64,000 nucleotides of DNA from Rossellomorea pakistanensis. GTDB taxonomy: Bacteria; Bacillota; Bacilli; Bacillales; Bacillaceae_B. Positions 18,124 through 26,067 of the stretch are shown here, piece by piece. The DNA lies in the NCBI RefSeq assembly GCF_016908495.1, contig NZ_JAFBDZ010000006.1, forward strand, positions 62,001 through 126,000. Reading direction: 5' to 3'. Position 1 is the stretch's first letter. The number at the start of each line of letters is the position of its first letter. The position numbers and the translations under genes were made by a program. The notes beneath the pieces are model-generated. The model was not told the DNA's origin. It did no database searches and saw nothing but the letters and a program-made list of their open reading frames with translations.

Positions 18124-18748
18124 AGTACTGTTCGTAGATGATCATGAAATGGTTAGAATAGGCGTTACGTCCTATCTTGCTGCACAGCCCGATATTGATG
18201 TTATAGGTGAGGCAGAGGATGGCTCCATTGCTGTCAATCTTGCTCTTGAATTAAAGCCAGATATTATTTTAATGGACTTAGTCATGAAAAATATGGACGG
18301 CATCCAAGCAACGAAGAAAATTATCGAACGCTGGCCAGAAGCAAAAATCATTATTGTTACAAGCTTTCTTGATGATGATAAAGTCTACCCTGCACTTGAA
18401 GCAGGGGCAACAAGCTATATGCTGAAAACGTCCAAAGCAAGTGAAATTGCTGATGCAGTGAGAGCGACACATCTTGGCCAAACGGTGTTAGAGCCTGAGG
18501 TTACAGGAAAAATGATGACAAGAATGAGAAAAGGAAATCCATCTTTACCTCATGAAGAATTGACAAATAGGGAAATGGAAATTCTTCTTTTGATGGCAGA
18601 GGGAAAAACAAATCAAGAAATAGCAGACGAATTATTTATTGCTCTTAAAACAGTAAAAACACATGTAAGCAATATCCTTGGAAAACTTGATGTTCAAGAT
18701 CGTACACAAGCAGTTATCTATGCTTTCAAACATGATCTAGTTGAATAA
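18116..18748 (+). CDS. liaR: Response regulator LiaR (NarL/FixJ family)
   Basis: 210 residues: a receiver domain with acidic pair D8-D9, phospho-acceptor D54 in 'IILMDLVM' and conserved T/K positions ('IVTSF', 'YMLKTS'), and a C-terminal LuxR-type HTH ('[43 protein letters not shown]'). Phosphorylated LiaR activates liaIH. I start it at ATG 18116, which gives the family N-terminus '[14 protein letters not shown]'; an in-frame GTG at 18107 is less likely. The gene ends the operon; a terminator follows. Confidence 0.93.
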   Translation: MIKVLFVDDHEMVRIGVTSYLAAQPDIDVIGEAEDGSIAVNLALELKPDIILMDLVMKNMDGIQATKKIIERWPEAKIIIVTSFLDDDKVYPALEAGATSYMLKTSKASEIADAVRATHLGQTVLEPEVTGKMMTRMRKGNPSLPHEELTNREMEILLLMAEGKTNQEIADELFIALKTVKTHVSNILGKLDVQDRTQAVIYAFKHDLVE

Positions 18749-18785
18749 AAGCCTGGCACTTAAACGATGTGCTTAGGCTTTTTTT
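18747..18785 (+). terminator. Terminator after liaR
   Basis: AAAAGCCTGGCAC / GTGCTTAGGCTTTT imperfect stem with a T7 run; it starts inside the stop codon. Confidence 0.88.
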
Positions 18786-18856
18786 GTTAGTGTCTAAAAA
18801 ACACCATAGAGACGGTGATAACGGTGGGCGGGGAAGTGGAGAAATTTGTTGATTAA

Positions 18857-18962
18857 TGTCGAACGGTCAATAAATTGCGGTTTTCGGACAAATAATTCTC
18901 CTTAACAGACAAATTAATGGTCAAATCGGACAAATAAATAGTCATTCCGGACAAAGTAATTT
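18857..18962 (+). repeat. 21-nt-phased GGACAAAT array (family A, copy 2)
   Basis: GGTCAATA (18865), GGACAAAT (18886), AGACAAAT (18907), GGACAAAT (18928) and GGACAAAG (18949) lie exactly 21 nt apart, behind TGTCGAAC (18857). It occupies most of the 312-bp gap between liaR and the flavin reductase gene; I see no gene there. Confidence 0.85.
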
Positions 18963-19097
18963 TTTCAGAGCGTAAAATATTTACCCTAGCGGCCTATTAT
19001 TAATTTGTTGGGGCTATTTTTTAGCGAACTTAACTGGAACTCGTAAAACTGACAGACCATTCTGAAATATGGATAATAGTGTGGGAGGGGGATTTTA

Positions 19098-19664
19098 ATG
19101 AGAACAAAAACAAATCAAACAGTGATGCATAGTTATCCCGGAATGGTCGCCCTTGTAACGGTCTCACAGGATGGTCAAGACAATATTATGGCTGCGGGAT
19201 GGCATTCGTATATTTCTTATGAACCACCGATTTACGGTGTAGCGATCGGTAGGGAAAGACATACATATCAACTTGTAAAAGAGTCGGGTTCATTTGCGAT
19301 TAACTTTTTGCCTGCCCAGCACTCAGAATTTATTCAAAGTACAGGTGTCTATTCTGGAGCAGATGTGAATAAATTTGAACAGGGGAAGATGACGTTTGAT
19401 CGTGGGATTACCACCAATGCACCGATTTTACATGAAGCCTATGTTGCTTATGAGTGTAAAACCATGGATGTCAATTCATATGGAGATCATGATTGGTTCG
19501 TGGGAGAAATCACCCATTTTTACAGAGATGATGAAAAGTTCTTACCGAACGGTTTGCCTGATTTTGAAAAACTCAGCATCCCACTATATCTCGGTCGTTC
19601 ACAGTACACCATTGTAAACAAAAATAGCGAAGTAAAAAATCATGATATAAGGAAGGAACAATGA
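19098..19664 (+). CDS. Flavin reductase-like FMN-binding protein
   Basis: 188 residues with the flavin reductase/DIM6-NTAB fold: 'YPGMVALVTVSQDGQDNIMAAGWHSYISYEPPIYGVAIGRERHTYQLVKESGSFAINF' is the typical FMN-binding N-terminal half ('pvalVTv...N...ags', 'pP...v'). These proteins reduce FMN with NAD(P)H or use bound FMN. GGGAGGGGG precedes the ATG. An 82-residue gene follows 18 nt later and may be co-transcribed. Substrate unknown. Confidence 0.82.
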   Translation: MRTKTNQTVMHSYPGMVALVTVSQDGQDNIMAAGWHSYISYEPPIYGVAIGRERHTYQLVKESGSFAINFLPAQHSEFIQSTGVYSGADVNKFEQGKMTFDRGITTNAPILHEAYVAYECKTMDVNSYGDHDWFVGEITHFYRDDEKFLPNGLPDFEKLSIPLYLGRSQYTIVNKNSEVKNHDIRKEQ

Positions 19665-19682
19665 TAAAGGGAGAGAGCAAAA

Positions 19683-19931
19683 TTGGATAACATCGATAAA
19701 CGTAATCGATTGGATGAAGAGATTTTTAGCTATCGAGTCACCAAAAATCATGTAGTATTTATTGAGTTTCATGGAAAACAAATCAAGACTCTTAAGGGAA
19801 AAGAAGCAGAGAAGTTAATAAATAAGCTCAGTCAAGCCGAAAATGATAAACAGGTACAGCTTATTCTAGCTAAAGTGACGGGTAACTTTAAAAGAGGGAA
19901 TGAACGTACCGTTAATCGAAAGAAAAATTGA
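19683..19931 (+). CDS. Hypothetical 82-residue protein
   Basis: A small basic protein, 'IDKRNRLDEEIFSYRVTKN' then 'VVFIEFHGKQIKTLKGKEAEKLINKL', with a beta-strand-rich core and a Lys/Arg-rich tail. No TM segment or known motif. The start is TTG, with AAAGGGAGAG 7 nt upstream and 18 nt after the flavin reductase stop, so the two probably share a transcript. A bidirectional terminator follows. Function unknown; nucleic-acid binding is possible from its charge but not shown. Confidence 0.6.
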   Translation: MDNIDKRNRLDEEIFSYRVTKNHVVFIEFHGKQIKTLKGKEAEKLINKLSQAENDKQVQLILAKVTGNFKRGNERTVNRKKN

Positions 19932-19942
19932 CTTTTCATCAT

Positions 19943-19992
19943 AAAAAAGATGACCCATCCTAAAAACACAGGATACTCGGGTCATCTTTTTT
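19943..19992. terminator. Bidirectional terminator
   Basis: AAAAAAGATGACCC / GGGTCATCTTTTTT, 14-bp stem with a long loop, between two convergent genes. Confidence 0.9.
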
Positions 19993-20278
19993 AATCCGTT
20001 CCAGGACCATTTTTAATTTCAATATAAAGGATAAGGGCGGTGATGGCGTGAAAAACGATTCGCACAACTGGGAAAAAGTTTAAGAAAGACGCGATGATTC
20101 CAAACAAACTTCCTAAAACAGGTTCTCTTTCAGACCTTGAAATGTAAAGGACACATGCATGCCATACTGCAATTAAGCATAAATAATATGGAATTGTGTC
20201 ACCAGCAATATTTCCAAGCATCGGAATCGCTAAAAATAACTCAATCGAAAAGGACAACCATTTTATTCGAGAGATCAT
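19991..20278 (-). CDS. Small integral membrane protein
   Basis: 95 residues from ATG 20276-20278 (GGAGG 8 nt upstream; an in-frame GTG three codons earlier overlaps the SD). Three hydrophobic segments: 'WLSFSIELFLAIPMLGNIAG', 'IPYYLCLIAVWHACVLYI' and 'FFPVVRIVFHAITALILYI', with a glycine-rich turn between. I do not recognise the family. It stands alone, convergent with the 82-residue gene. Confidence 0.6.
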   Translation of the reverse strand: MISRIKWLSFSIELFLAIPMLGNIAGDTIPYYLCLIAVWHACVLYISRSEREPVLGSLFGIIASFLNFFPVVRIVFHAITALILYIEIKNGPGTD

Positions 20279-20534
20279 GACATCCACCTCCTACCTTCAT
20301 TCTATGGAGAAAGGAGAGGATGTTGCCTGTATTATTTTGAAAAAAGCTTCCGTTCTCATGGCCATTCATTATTTGAAAGAGGAGATTAATGAAAAATGTT
20401 ATTTGTAGGTAGAGAACCAGTAAGTTAGGTTTTTTGCTTGTTTTCTTATACATAATTGAAAGAAAGTACAATGCAGGGTCTTTTCCGTTGTAAAATGCCG
20501 AATTGAATTGATAAAGTGATGCCACATTAACATT

Positions 20535-20620
20535 CTGTCGATTTGATTTTCAACTTTCTCCATTCTATTTTCAACTTATTGCTCTCTATCGATAACTTTA
20601 CAAAATTCGACAAATTCACC
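20535..20620 (+). repeat. 21-nt-phased ATTTTCAACTT array (family C, copy 1)
   Basis: ATTTTCAACTT at 20546 and 20567 and ATCGATAACTT at 20588 are exactly 21 nt apart, framed by CTGTCGATTT (20535) and TTCGACAAATTC (20606). It lies in the 430-bp gap 20279-20708 upstream of the bioD promoter; the rest of that gap shows no gene I can support. Confidence 0.7.
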
Positions 20621-20660
20621 CTTCATCATTGATTAAATTGATTGCCTATTTCTAATACAA

Positions 20661-20692
20661 ATGTTAACCTTTTAATTAAATGAGTTAACAAA
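20661..20692 (+). promoter_or_regulatory. BirA operator upstream of bioD
   Basis: TGTTAACC (20662-20669), a 14-nt spacer, then GTTAACAA (20684-20691): the bipartite palindrome bound by biotinyl-AMP-loaded BirA in Bacillus. It ends just before the bioD SD. A -35/-10 pair TTGATT (20629) and TAATAC (20653) lies directly upstream. Confidence 0.85.
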
Positions 20693-20708
20693 TAAAGAGG
20701 TGAATAGG

Positions 20709-21440
20709 GTGAAAGGCTTTTTTATAACTGGAACAGACACTGAAATTGGTAAAACCATGATTACTGGTTTACTAACTCGCTATTTTTTAAGTAAAGGTGT
20801 AAAGGCTTTTCCGTACAAGCCGATTCAAAGTGGTGCGATACAAGTAAATGGTAAATGGGTAGCCCCTGATGTCGAATTTTATGAAGAGATTGCCAATCAA
20901 TCTTTTAATAATGAAACCAATACCTATCTTTTGAATACACCGAGTTCTCCACATTTTGCTGCCATGAAAGAACAAATACAAATTGAGCCACACAGCATTG
21001 TACAACAGGTAGAGAAGCTTACGAATCAGAACAATCTTGTTTTTGTGGAGGGAGCAGGTGGTCTCATCGTTCCCATAAACGATGAGACGACAATGTTAGA
21101 TTTAATTGAAAAGGTATCCTTACCCGTTATCCTAGTAGCTCGTGCAGGTCTTGGAACAATCAATCATACAAGCCTCTCGGTTATGGCGTTAATACAACGG
21201 AATATTCCAATAGCTGGAATCATTCTTAATCAGAATGCTCCTGATGGAAACGAGGAAATAGAAGAAGATAATTATCGAATGATTGAGCAACTGACTGGAG
21301 TTCCTGTTATCGGAAAACTTCAATACATAGATTTTTATAAAGAAAGACTAAGTGAGTTAGATGAAAATCAATTGATGCATAATTGGAAAATGGAAATCCT
21401 AGAGGAGGTTATAAATCATGGAATCTCAAAAGCTCGTTGA
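20709..21440 (+). CDS. bioD: Dethiobiotin synthetase BioD
   Basis: About 243 residues. P-loop 'GTDTEIGKT' at residues 8-16, 'YKPIQSG' substrate-binding segment and '[11 protein letters not shown]' acidic loop are the BioD signatures; it closes the ureido ring of dethiobiotin from DAPA, CO2 and ATP. Start: GTG 20709, five to six nt after AAAGAGGTGA; a GTG nine nt earlier overlaps that SD. The 3' end overlaps bioA by 23 nt. Controlled by the BirA box just upstream. Confidence 0.92.
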   Translation: MKGFFITGTDTEIGKTMITGLLTRYFLSKGVKAFPYKPIQSGAIQVNGKWVAPDVEFYEEIANQSFNNETNTYLLNTPSSPHFAAMKEQIQIEPHSIVQQVEKLTNQNNLVFVEGAGGLIVPINDETTMLDLIEKVSLPVILVARAGLGTINHTSLSVMALIQRNIPIAGIILNQNAPDGNEEIEEDNYRMIEQLTGVPVIGKLQYIDFYKERLSELDENQLMHNWKMEILEEVINHGISKAR

Positions 21441-22785
21441 AAAGAGTAGCCAATATTTATGGCTGCCGTTTACACAAATGAAGGATTATGATGAGAATCC
21501 GCTCATCATCGAAAGTGGAGAAGGCGTTCGTCTTCGCGATATTGATGGAAATGAATATTTAGATGGTTATTCTTCGTTATGGCTAAATGTTCATGGTCAT
21601 AGAAAAGAGGAAATAAACATTGCCATCAAGCAGCAGCTTGATAAGATTGCCCATTCCACTTTACTAGGTGCTGCTAACGTTCCGTCGATTTTGCTCGCTG
21701 AAAAGCTTATTGATTTAGCACCGAACAACCTAAAAAGAGTTTTTTATTCGGATAGTGGTGCAACTTCTGTAGAAATTGCGATTAAGATGGCCTACCAATA
21801 TTGGCAAAATAAAGGGCGAGGGAAGAAACAAAAATTCATCACTTTACAAAATGCTTATCATGGCGATACAGTGGGAGCGATTAGTGTCGGAAAGGTAGAT
21901 ATTTTTCACCGAGTCTATAAATCTCTTATGTTTGATTCGCTTGTAGTCCCTTTCCCCGATCCGTATCATCATCCTGAATCACTAGATCCGGAAACGATTC
22001 GTGATCGTGCTCTTGAAGAACTGGAGAACCTATTAAAAGAACATCACGAAGAAATTGCTGGTATGACGGTAGAATCGATAATCCAAGGGGCAGGCGGCAT
22101 GAATATTATGCCTAAAGGCTATTTAAAAGGCATAGAAAAGCTTTGTCGAAAGTATGAAGTCCTTCTCATTGTTGATGAAGTAGCAACAGGCTTCGGCAGA
22201 ACAGGAAAAATGTTCGCAGTAGAGCATGAAGGAGTCGAGCCGGACATTATGACAGTTGCTAAAGGAATAACAGCTGGTTATTTACCTATTGCCGCTACAC
22301 TAACAACAGAGGAAATCTACCAGGCTTTTTACGATGATTATACAAGCTTAAAAACCTTCTTTCACGGCCACTCCTACACAGGAAATCAGCTTGGTTGTGC
22401 GGCGGCCCTTGCCAATTTAGAGATTTTTGAAAAAGAACAGCTTGTACAGCAGGTTCAAATGAAATCTAAATTAATTGAAACCCTCCTTGAGCCTTTAAGT
22501 GAGCATCCTCATGTCGGGGATATCAGACAATTAGGGATGATCTGCGGGATCGAGTTAGTGAAGGATAAAGAAAAGAAGATCCCATTTGAATGGTCGCAAA
22601 GAATTGGTTATTGGACAACGATCAAAATGAGGGAACTTGGCATGCTGACTAGACCAGTAGGGGATACGATCGTCTTTATGCCGCCGCTAGTAACGAGTGA
22701 GAAAGAGTTAGAGGAGATGGTTTCCATTATGAAAGCCGCAATTGAAGAAATGACGAACAAAGCTGCCTCAACAGTTGAAGTATAA
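21418..22785 (+). CDS. bioA: Adenosylmethionine-8-amino-7-oxononanoate transaminase BioA
   Basis: 455 residues, class III PLP aminotransferase of full length. Seen: '[14 protein letters not shown]' (BioA N-terminal motif), '[15 protein letters not shown]' (PLP phosphate), '[12 protein letters not shown]' with D253, and the Schiff-base lysine K282 in '[12 protein letters not shown]'. It converts KAPA to DAPA using SAM as amino donor. AGAGGAGG stands ahead of the ATG, inside the end of bioD. The operon ends here with a terminator shared with the convergent bioC gene. Confidence 0.94.
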   Translation: MESQKLVEKSSQYLWLPFTQMKDYDENPLIIESGEGVRLRDIDGNEYLDGYSSLWLNVHGHRKEEINIAIKQQLDKIAHSTLLGAANVPSILLAEKLIDLAPNNLKRVFYSDSGATSVEIAIKMAYQYWQNKGRGKKQKFITLQNAYHGDTVGAISVGKVDIFHRVYKSLMFDSLVVPFPDPYHHPESLDPETIRDRALEELENLLKEHHEEIAGMTVESIIQGAGGMNIMPKGYLKGIEKLCRKYEVLLIVDEVATGFGRTGKMFAVEHEGVEPDIMTVAKGITAGYLPIAATLTTEEIYQAFYDDYTSLKTFFHGHSYTGNQLGCAAALANLEIFEKEQLVQQVQMKSKLIETLLEPLSEHPHVGDIRQLGMICGIELVKDKEKKIPFEWSQRIGYWTTIKMRELGMLTRPVGDTIVFMPPLVTSEKELEEMVSIMKAAIEEMTNKAASTVEV

Positions 22786-22795
22786 ACAATAAAAA

Positions 22796-22833
22796 AGAAG
22801 CCATGCGGTTACAATGAAACAAGCATGGCTTCT
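22796..22833. terminator. Bidirectional terminator between the two bio operons
   Basis: AGAAGCCATGC / GCATGGCTTCT, 11-bp perfect stem, 16-nt loop, A-rich on the left and T-rich on the right. Confidence 0.88.
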
Positions 22834-22845
22834 ATTAAACTAATT

Positions 22846-23667
22846 CTATTTTTTAATCATACTAAAAAATAAACAATGATAACTAGCCTTCACACCGCGT
22901 TCATCCATGAAGTTTGTTTCATACTGATGAAATAATTCTTTAAAAAATGCAGGACCCAAATAGGAACCTTCTTTATTACTATTATTTGCTCCAATTTTTT
23001 TTATAGAGGTAAAAAAGTCTTTAACGGTTGGAAAATATTCCGTTTCGATCAGTTGCTTACCTTTCATCTCATAAGGGAATGCTGAGAACGATTGGAGTAC
23101 CTGTTCGCAGAGCTGATACAAATCTTCAAAAGCGTAAAAGGACTGGCCAAGTGTATGATGAATTGGTAGGTTTAATGTTTCTTTTGCCTTTCGGGACGAT
23201 GTATGGAGCTCATGAAAGGTCTTATTCCCAAATGTCGAAAATACGATTCTTCCATCCTCATTTAAGAGTCCGTATAATTTTTCAATGACAGACTGGAAAT
23301 CATTTAGCCATTGAAAGGTCGCGTTCGAAATAATCAAATCATAGCTACTTGAAAAGCTCAATTCTTCAATATCACCACAAAAGAACGTAATCCCATTCAT
23401 CCCTTTTGTTCTCTCTTTTGCCCTCTCAATCATACCTGGAGCTAAGTCTATGGCTGTAATCCTGACGTTGAGATAAGTTTCACAAAGCAGCTGTGTTACA
23501 TAGCCAGTTCCACAACCAATTTCTAAAACATCGATCGTTTCGGCATTCTCGATTTTAGGCAATGTCTGAATCAGTTCCATTCCCATTTTTTTTTGAACTT
23601 TTGCATACTTATCATAGTTTCTAGCATTTTTACTAAACCGTTTTTGCAACAATTGTTTATTAATCAT
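22846..23667 (-). CDS. bioC: Malonyl-ACP O-methyltransferase BioC
   Basis: 273 residues. N-terminal 'RFSKNARNYDKYAKVQKKMG' is the BioC-specific lead, followed by the SAM-binding motif 'VLEIGCGTGYVTQLL' and 'FSSSYDLIISNATFQWLND'. BioC methylates malonyl-ACP to let it enter fatty-acid elongation as a pimelate precursor. It overlaps the bioH-like gene by 8 nt, last gene of the bioF operon. Its presence means that pimelate is made by the BioC-BioH route rather than by BioW/BioI alone. Confidence 0.9.
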   Translation of the reverse strand: MINKQLLQKRFSKNARNYDKYAKVQKKMGMELIQTLPKIENAETIDVLEIGCGTGYVTQLLCETYLNVRITAIDLAPGMIERAKERTKGMNGITFFCGDIEELSFSSSYDLIISNATFQWLNDFQSVIEKLYGLLNEDGRIVFSTFGNKTFHELHTSSRKAKETLNLPIHHTLGQSFYAFEDLYQLCEQVLQSFSAFPYEMKGKQLIETEYFPTVKDFFTSIKKIGANNSNKEGSYLGPAFFKELFHQYETNFMDERGVKASYHCLFFSMIKK

Positions 23668-24406
23668 GATGATGGATCCCTTCAGAAAACCTAGAAATGA
23701 TTTGTGCGCACTTTTCTGTCTCAGTGAAAAAAGGCATATGACCGGCTTCCTTTAAAATATAGATTTCCGATTCTACTTGGAGCTTTTTATGAATATAAGT
23801 AGATGCCTCATGTAAACAAATCGCATCGTCCTCACCGTGAATCAATAAACATTTTGCCTTAATTTTCCCTAATTCCGATCTGATATCTGTATTCATTAAA
23901 TAACCCAAGCCTATCGACAGCGATTCTAAATCATCCCCTAGAAAGTGATCTTGAACTAGAGACATAAACTGTTGAAAATGTTTTTTGCCCTTATCCGTTT
24001 TTGAAAACATCTCTTTGTAAAAGTAAGTAAGGGTCTTTCCCTTGTTTCGTTGAAGCTGTTTCTTCATCTGCTTAACAACAATGGGATTAAAGCCATAAGG
24101 GTATTGTTCATTTGAAGTAAAACGGCTCATTCCTCCAAACAAAATAAGTCCTGCTATTTTAGTTGGATATGTACATGCTATTTCAAGGGCAGAAAGGGTA
24201 CCTAGTGACCAGCCTAGTAACCAGACAGGCCCATGAATAGAATCTAATTGGTTTTTGACTCTTTTCATGTATTCATTTTCATTCCTTACGCCTCTCCAAT
24301 CTAAAAATGAAAGCTGAAAGATGTTAGAAAGTGTGGGAATCAAGGGGGTAAAAACGTGACATTCCATTCCCCAGCCTGGAAGCATCAATAAATGTGGTCG
24401 ACTCAT
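23660..24406 (-). CDS. BioH-like alpha/beta hydrolase (pimeloyl-ACP methyl ester esterase candidate)
   Basis: 248 residues, alpha/beta hydrolase fold. Oxyanion segment 'MLPGWGMECHVFTPL', nucleophile elbow GWSLG with Ser67, acid in 'HGEDDAI', and His223 in 'EAGHMPFF'. Position between bioF and bioC, with overlaps of 4 and 8 nt, makes it the likely esterase that removes the methyl group from pimeloyl-ACP methyl ester, as BioH does. Sequence alone cannot separate BioH from analogues such as BioG or BioV. Confidence 0.82.
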   Translation of the reverse strand: MSRPHLLMLPGWGMECHVFTPLIPTLSNIFQLSFLDWRGVRNENEYMKRVKNQLDSIHGPVWLLGWSLGTLSALEIACTYPTKIAGLILFGGMSRFTSNEQYPYGFNPIVVKQMKKQLQRNKGKTLTYFYKEMFSKTDKGKKHFQQFMSLVQDHFLGDDLESLSIGLGYLMNTDIRSELGKIKAKCLLIHGEDDAICLHEASTYIHKKLQVESEIYILKEAGHMPFFTETEKCAQIISRFSEGIHHHD

Positions 24407-25599
24407 CCTATCACTCCCATCATTGCTCCGACAAGAGCAACTTTTTCAGCAGCCCACTCTATATCTTGTTTACGATGATCTGCTGTGATAGTAAAGCGAA
24501 TTCTAGCTTGATTCTCTGGAACGGTTGGTGGTCTGATGGCGATGGCAGCGATCCCTTCATGGCGTAGCAGTTCAGCAAATTTAATCGTTTTTTCGTTACT
24601 TCCAATCATGATGGGTACAATCTGTGATTGACTGCCACATAGAGTAAACCCATAGTCTGTGAGAGATCTTCGAAAATGGGCAGCATGATCATGAAGAAGG
24701 GTCCGTCTTTCTTGATCCTCTTCTGCCAATTCAATTGCAGCCTTTGCAGCCCCTAGTATGGCGGGGGGAAGTGCAGTCGAATAAATAAATCCGCGCATAC
24801 GGTTCGAAAGGTAGTCTATAAGCCAAGACTTACCGACAATATAGGCACCGAACCCTCCTAGAGCCTTGCTGAATGTCCCCATATGAATATCAACCTTATC
24901 CTGAAGTTCAAGATGATAGGAATATCCTTCGCCTTTTTTTCCAAAGACTCCGGTGGCATGTGCTTCATCGACCATTAATAGCGCATGATATTGCTCCTTT
25001 AATTGAACGAGCTCTTTAAGGTGGGCGAAATCCCCATCCATACTAAACAATGAATCTGTAACAATTAAATGTCTATTCTTATTGCTATTTTTCTTCAGCA
25101 TCGATTCTAAATGATCTAAGTCATTATGCCGATATCTTAAAAACTTTGCACGGCTCAAAATTGTTCCATCGACAATGCTTGCATGATTCAGTTTGTCACT
25201 GTAAACGAAATCACCTCGACCCGCCAATGCAGAAATAATACTCACGTTTGCTGTATAACCACTATTTACGATGATTCCGGCTTCGGCATTTTTCCATGAT
25301 AGAAGCTTCGATTCTGTCTCCTCATAAAGTGGATGATTGCCAACAATTAACCTCGAAGCCGTTGCCCCTGCACCATATGTATGGATTGCATCGATCATTG
25401 CATTTTTTATGCGTTCATCACCGGCATACCCCATGTAGTTATTCGAGGCTAGATTCAACATCTCTTTTCCATCAATCCTAAGCCACGGATCATAAGCGCA
25501 CTCAGTTGTTGTAAGTTTACGAGTCTGAGATATTTCCTCTAAATGGCGAAGCTCGGTTAAAGCTTCCTTTACCCATGGTAATTGTTTTTCTCCTTGCAT
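24403..25599 (-). CDS. bioF: 8-amino-7-oxononanoate synthase BioF
   Basis: 398 residues, alpha-oxoamine synthase family. Seen: 'LNLASNNYMGYAGD', 'GAGATASRLIVGNHPLYEETE', 'MVDEAHATGVFGKKGEG' and PLP lysine K245 in 'TFSKALGGFGAYIVG'. It condenses pimeloyl thioester with alanine to KAPA. First gene of the leftward bioF-bioH-like-bioC operon; the BirA box at 25633-25662 overlaps its promoter. It shares the BirA regulon with bioDA although the two operons converge. Confidence 0.94.
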   Translation of the reverse strand: MQGEKQLPWVKEALTELRHLEEISQTRKLTTTECAYDPWLRIDGKEMLNLASNNYMGYAGDERIKNAMIDAIHTYGAGATASRLIVGNHPLYEETESKLLSWKNAEAGIIVNSGYTANVSIISALAGRGDFVYSDKLNHASIVDGTILSRAKFLRYRHNDLDHLESMLKKNSNKNRHLIVTDSLFSMDGDFAHLKELVQLKEQYHALLMVDEAHATGVFGKKGEGYSYHLELQDKVDIHMGTFSKALGGFGAYIVGKSWLIDYLSNRMRGFIYSTALPPAILGAAKAAIELAEEDQERRTLLHDHAAHFRRSLTDYGFTLCGSQSQIVPIMIGSNEKTIKFAELLRHEGIAAIAIRPPTVPENQARIRFTITADHRKQDIEWAAEKVALVGAMMGVIG

Positions 25600-25632
25600 G
25601 ATGATTACCTCACTTCTCCATAAAAATCACTA

Positions 25633-25662
25633 TTGTTAACCTATTGTAATTATAGGTTAACA
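25633..25662 (-). promoter_or_regulatory. BirA operator/promoter of bioF
   Basis: TTGTTAACC-N12-GGTTAACA, a near-perfect palindrome. On the minus strand TATAAT (a consensus -10) lies inside the spacer, so BirA would directly cover the promoter. Confidence 0.9.
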
Positions 25663-25749
25663 TATTTTTAGGTGAAATAGTATAAATCGGAGTTTCCTAG
25701 GTGCCAATTTTTCTTCCGAATCACATCGTAAGAACTTATTATAAGCAAG

Positions 25750-25970
25750 GTTTATGCGGAGAAACGGGTGGTTTATGATTTATTATCTGGACTTTATGAT
25801 TGAAAGTTCAAGATTTTCTGAGTAGGGAAATAAATTTATGAGCCTGGACAAGATTTACGAGCGGACCCATCGACATTATGAGTTAGAACCTGAACATTAT
25901 TTGCGAAAGTTCAAGGTTTATGAGTGGAAAACAGATTTTAGAGCCTGGACAAATTTACGTGCAGACATTG
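25750..25970 (+). repeat. 21-nt-phased TTTATGAGC array (family B, copy 1)
   Basis: TTTATG-like words start at 25751, 25772, 25793, 25814 (TTTTCTGAG) and 25835, all 21 nt apart, then 25854, 25875, 25896 and 25917 (one 19-nt step and three 21-nt steps), then degenerate copies at about 25936 and 25954. A fuller unit reads TTTATGAGCCTGGACAAGAT. It fills the 468-bp gap between bioF and the next gene, together with the BirA box; no gene is visible. Confidence 0.85.
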
Positions 25971-26023
25971 ATTTCGGTGAAAACAAAAGGAGGAAGCAGT
26001 AATAAATGTCTTTTATATAAACA

Positions 26024-26063
26024 AAGAACACGATGAGATTCCTGCTGCTCATCGTGTTCTTTT
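26024..26063. terminator. Terminator, 15-bp perfect stem
   Basis: AAAGAACACGATGAG / CTCATCGTGTTCTTT with a 10-nt loop; it ends the leftward membrane-protein gene. Confidence 0.92.
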
Positions 26064-26067
26064 GAAA

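Noticed and set aside
20196-20408. 70-codon open frame opposite the small membrane protein
   Set aside because: It overlaps the start region and SD of the minus-strand gene, and has no SD of its own.
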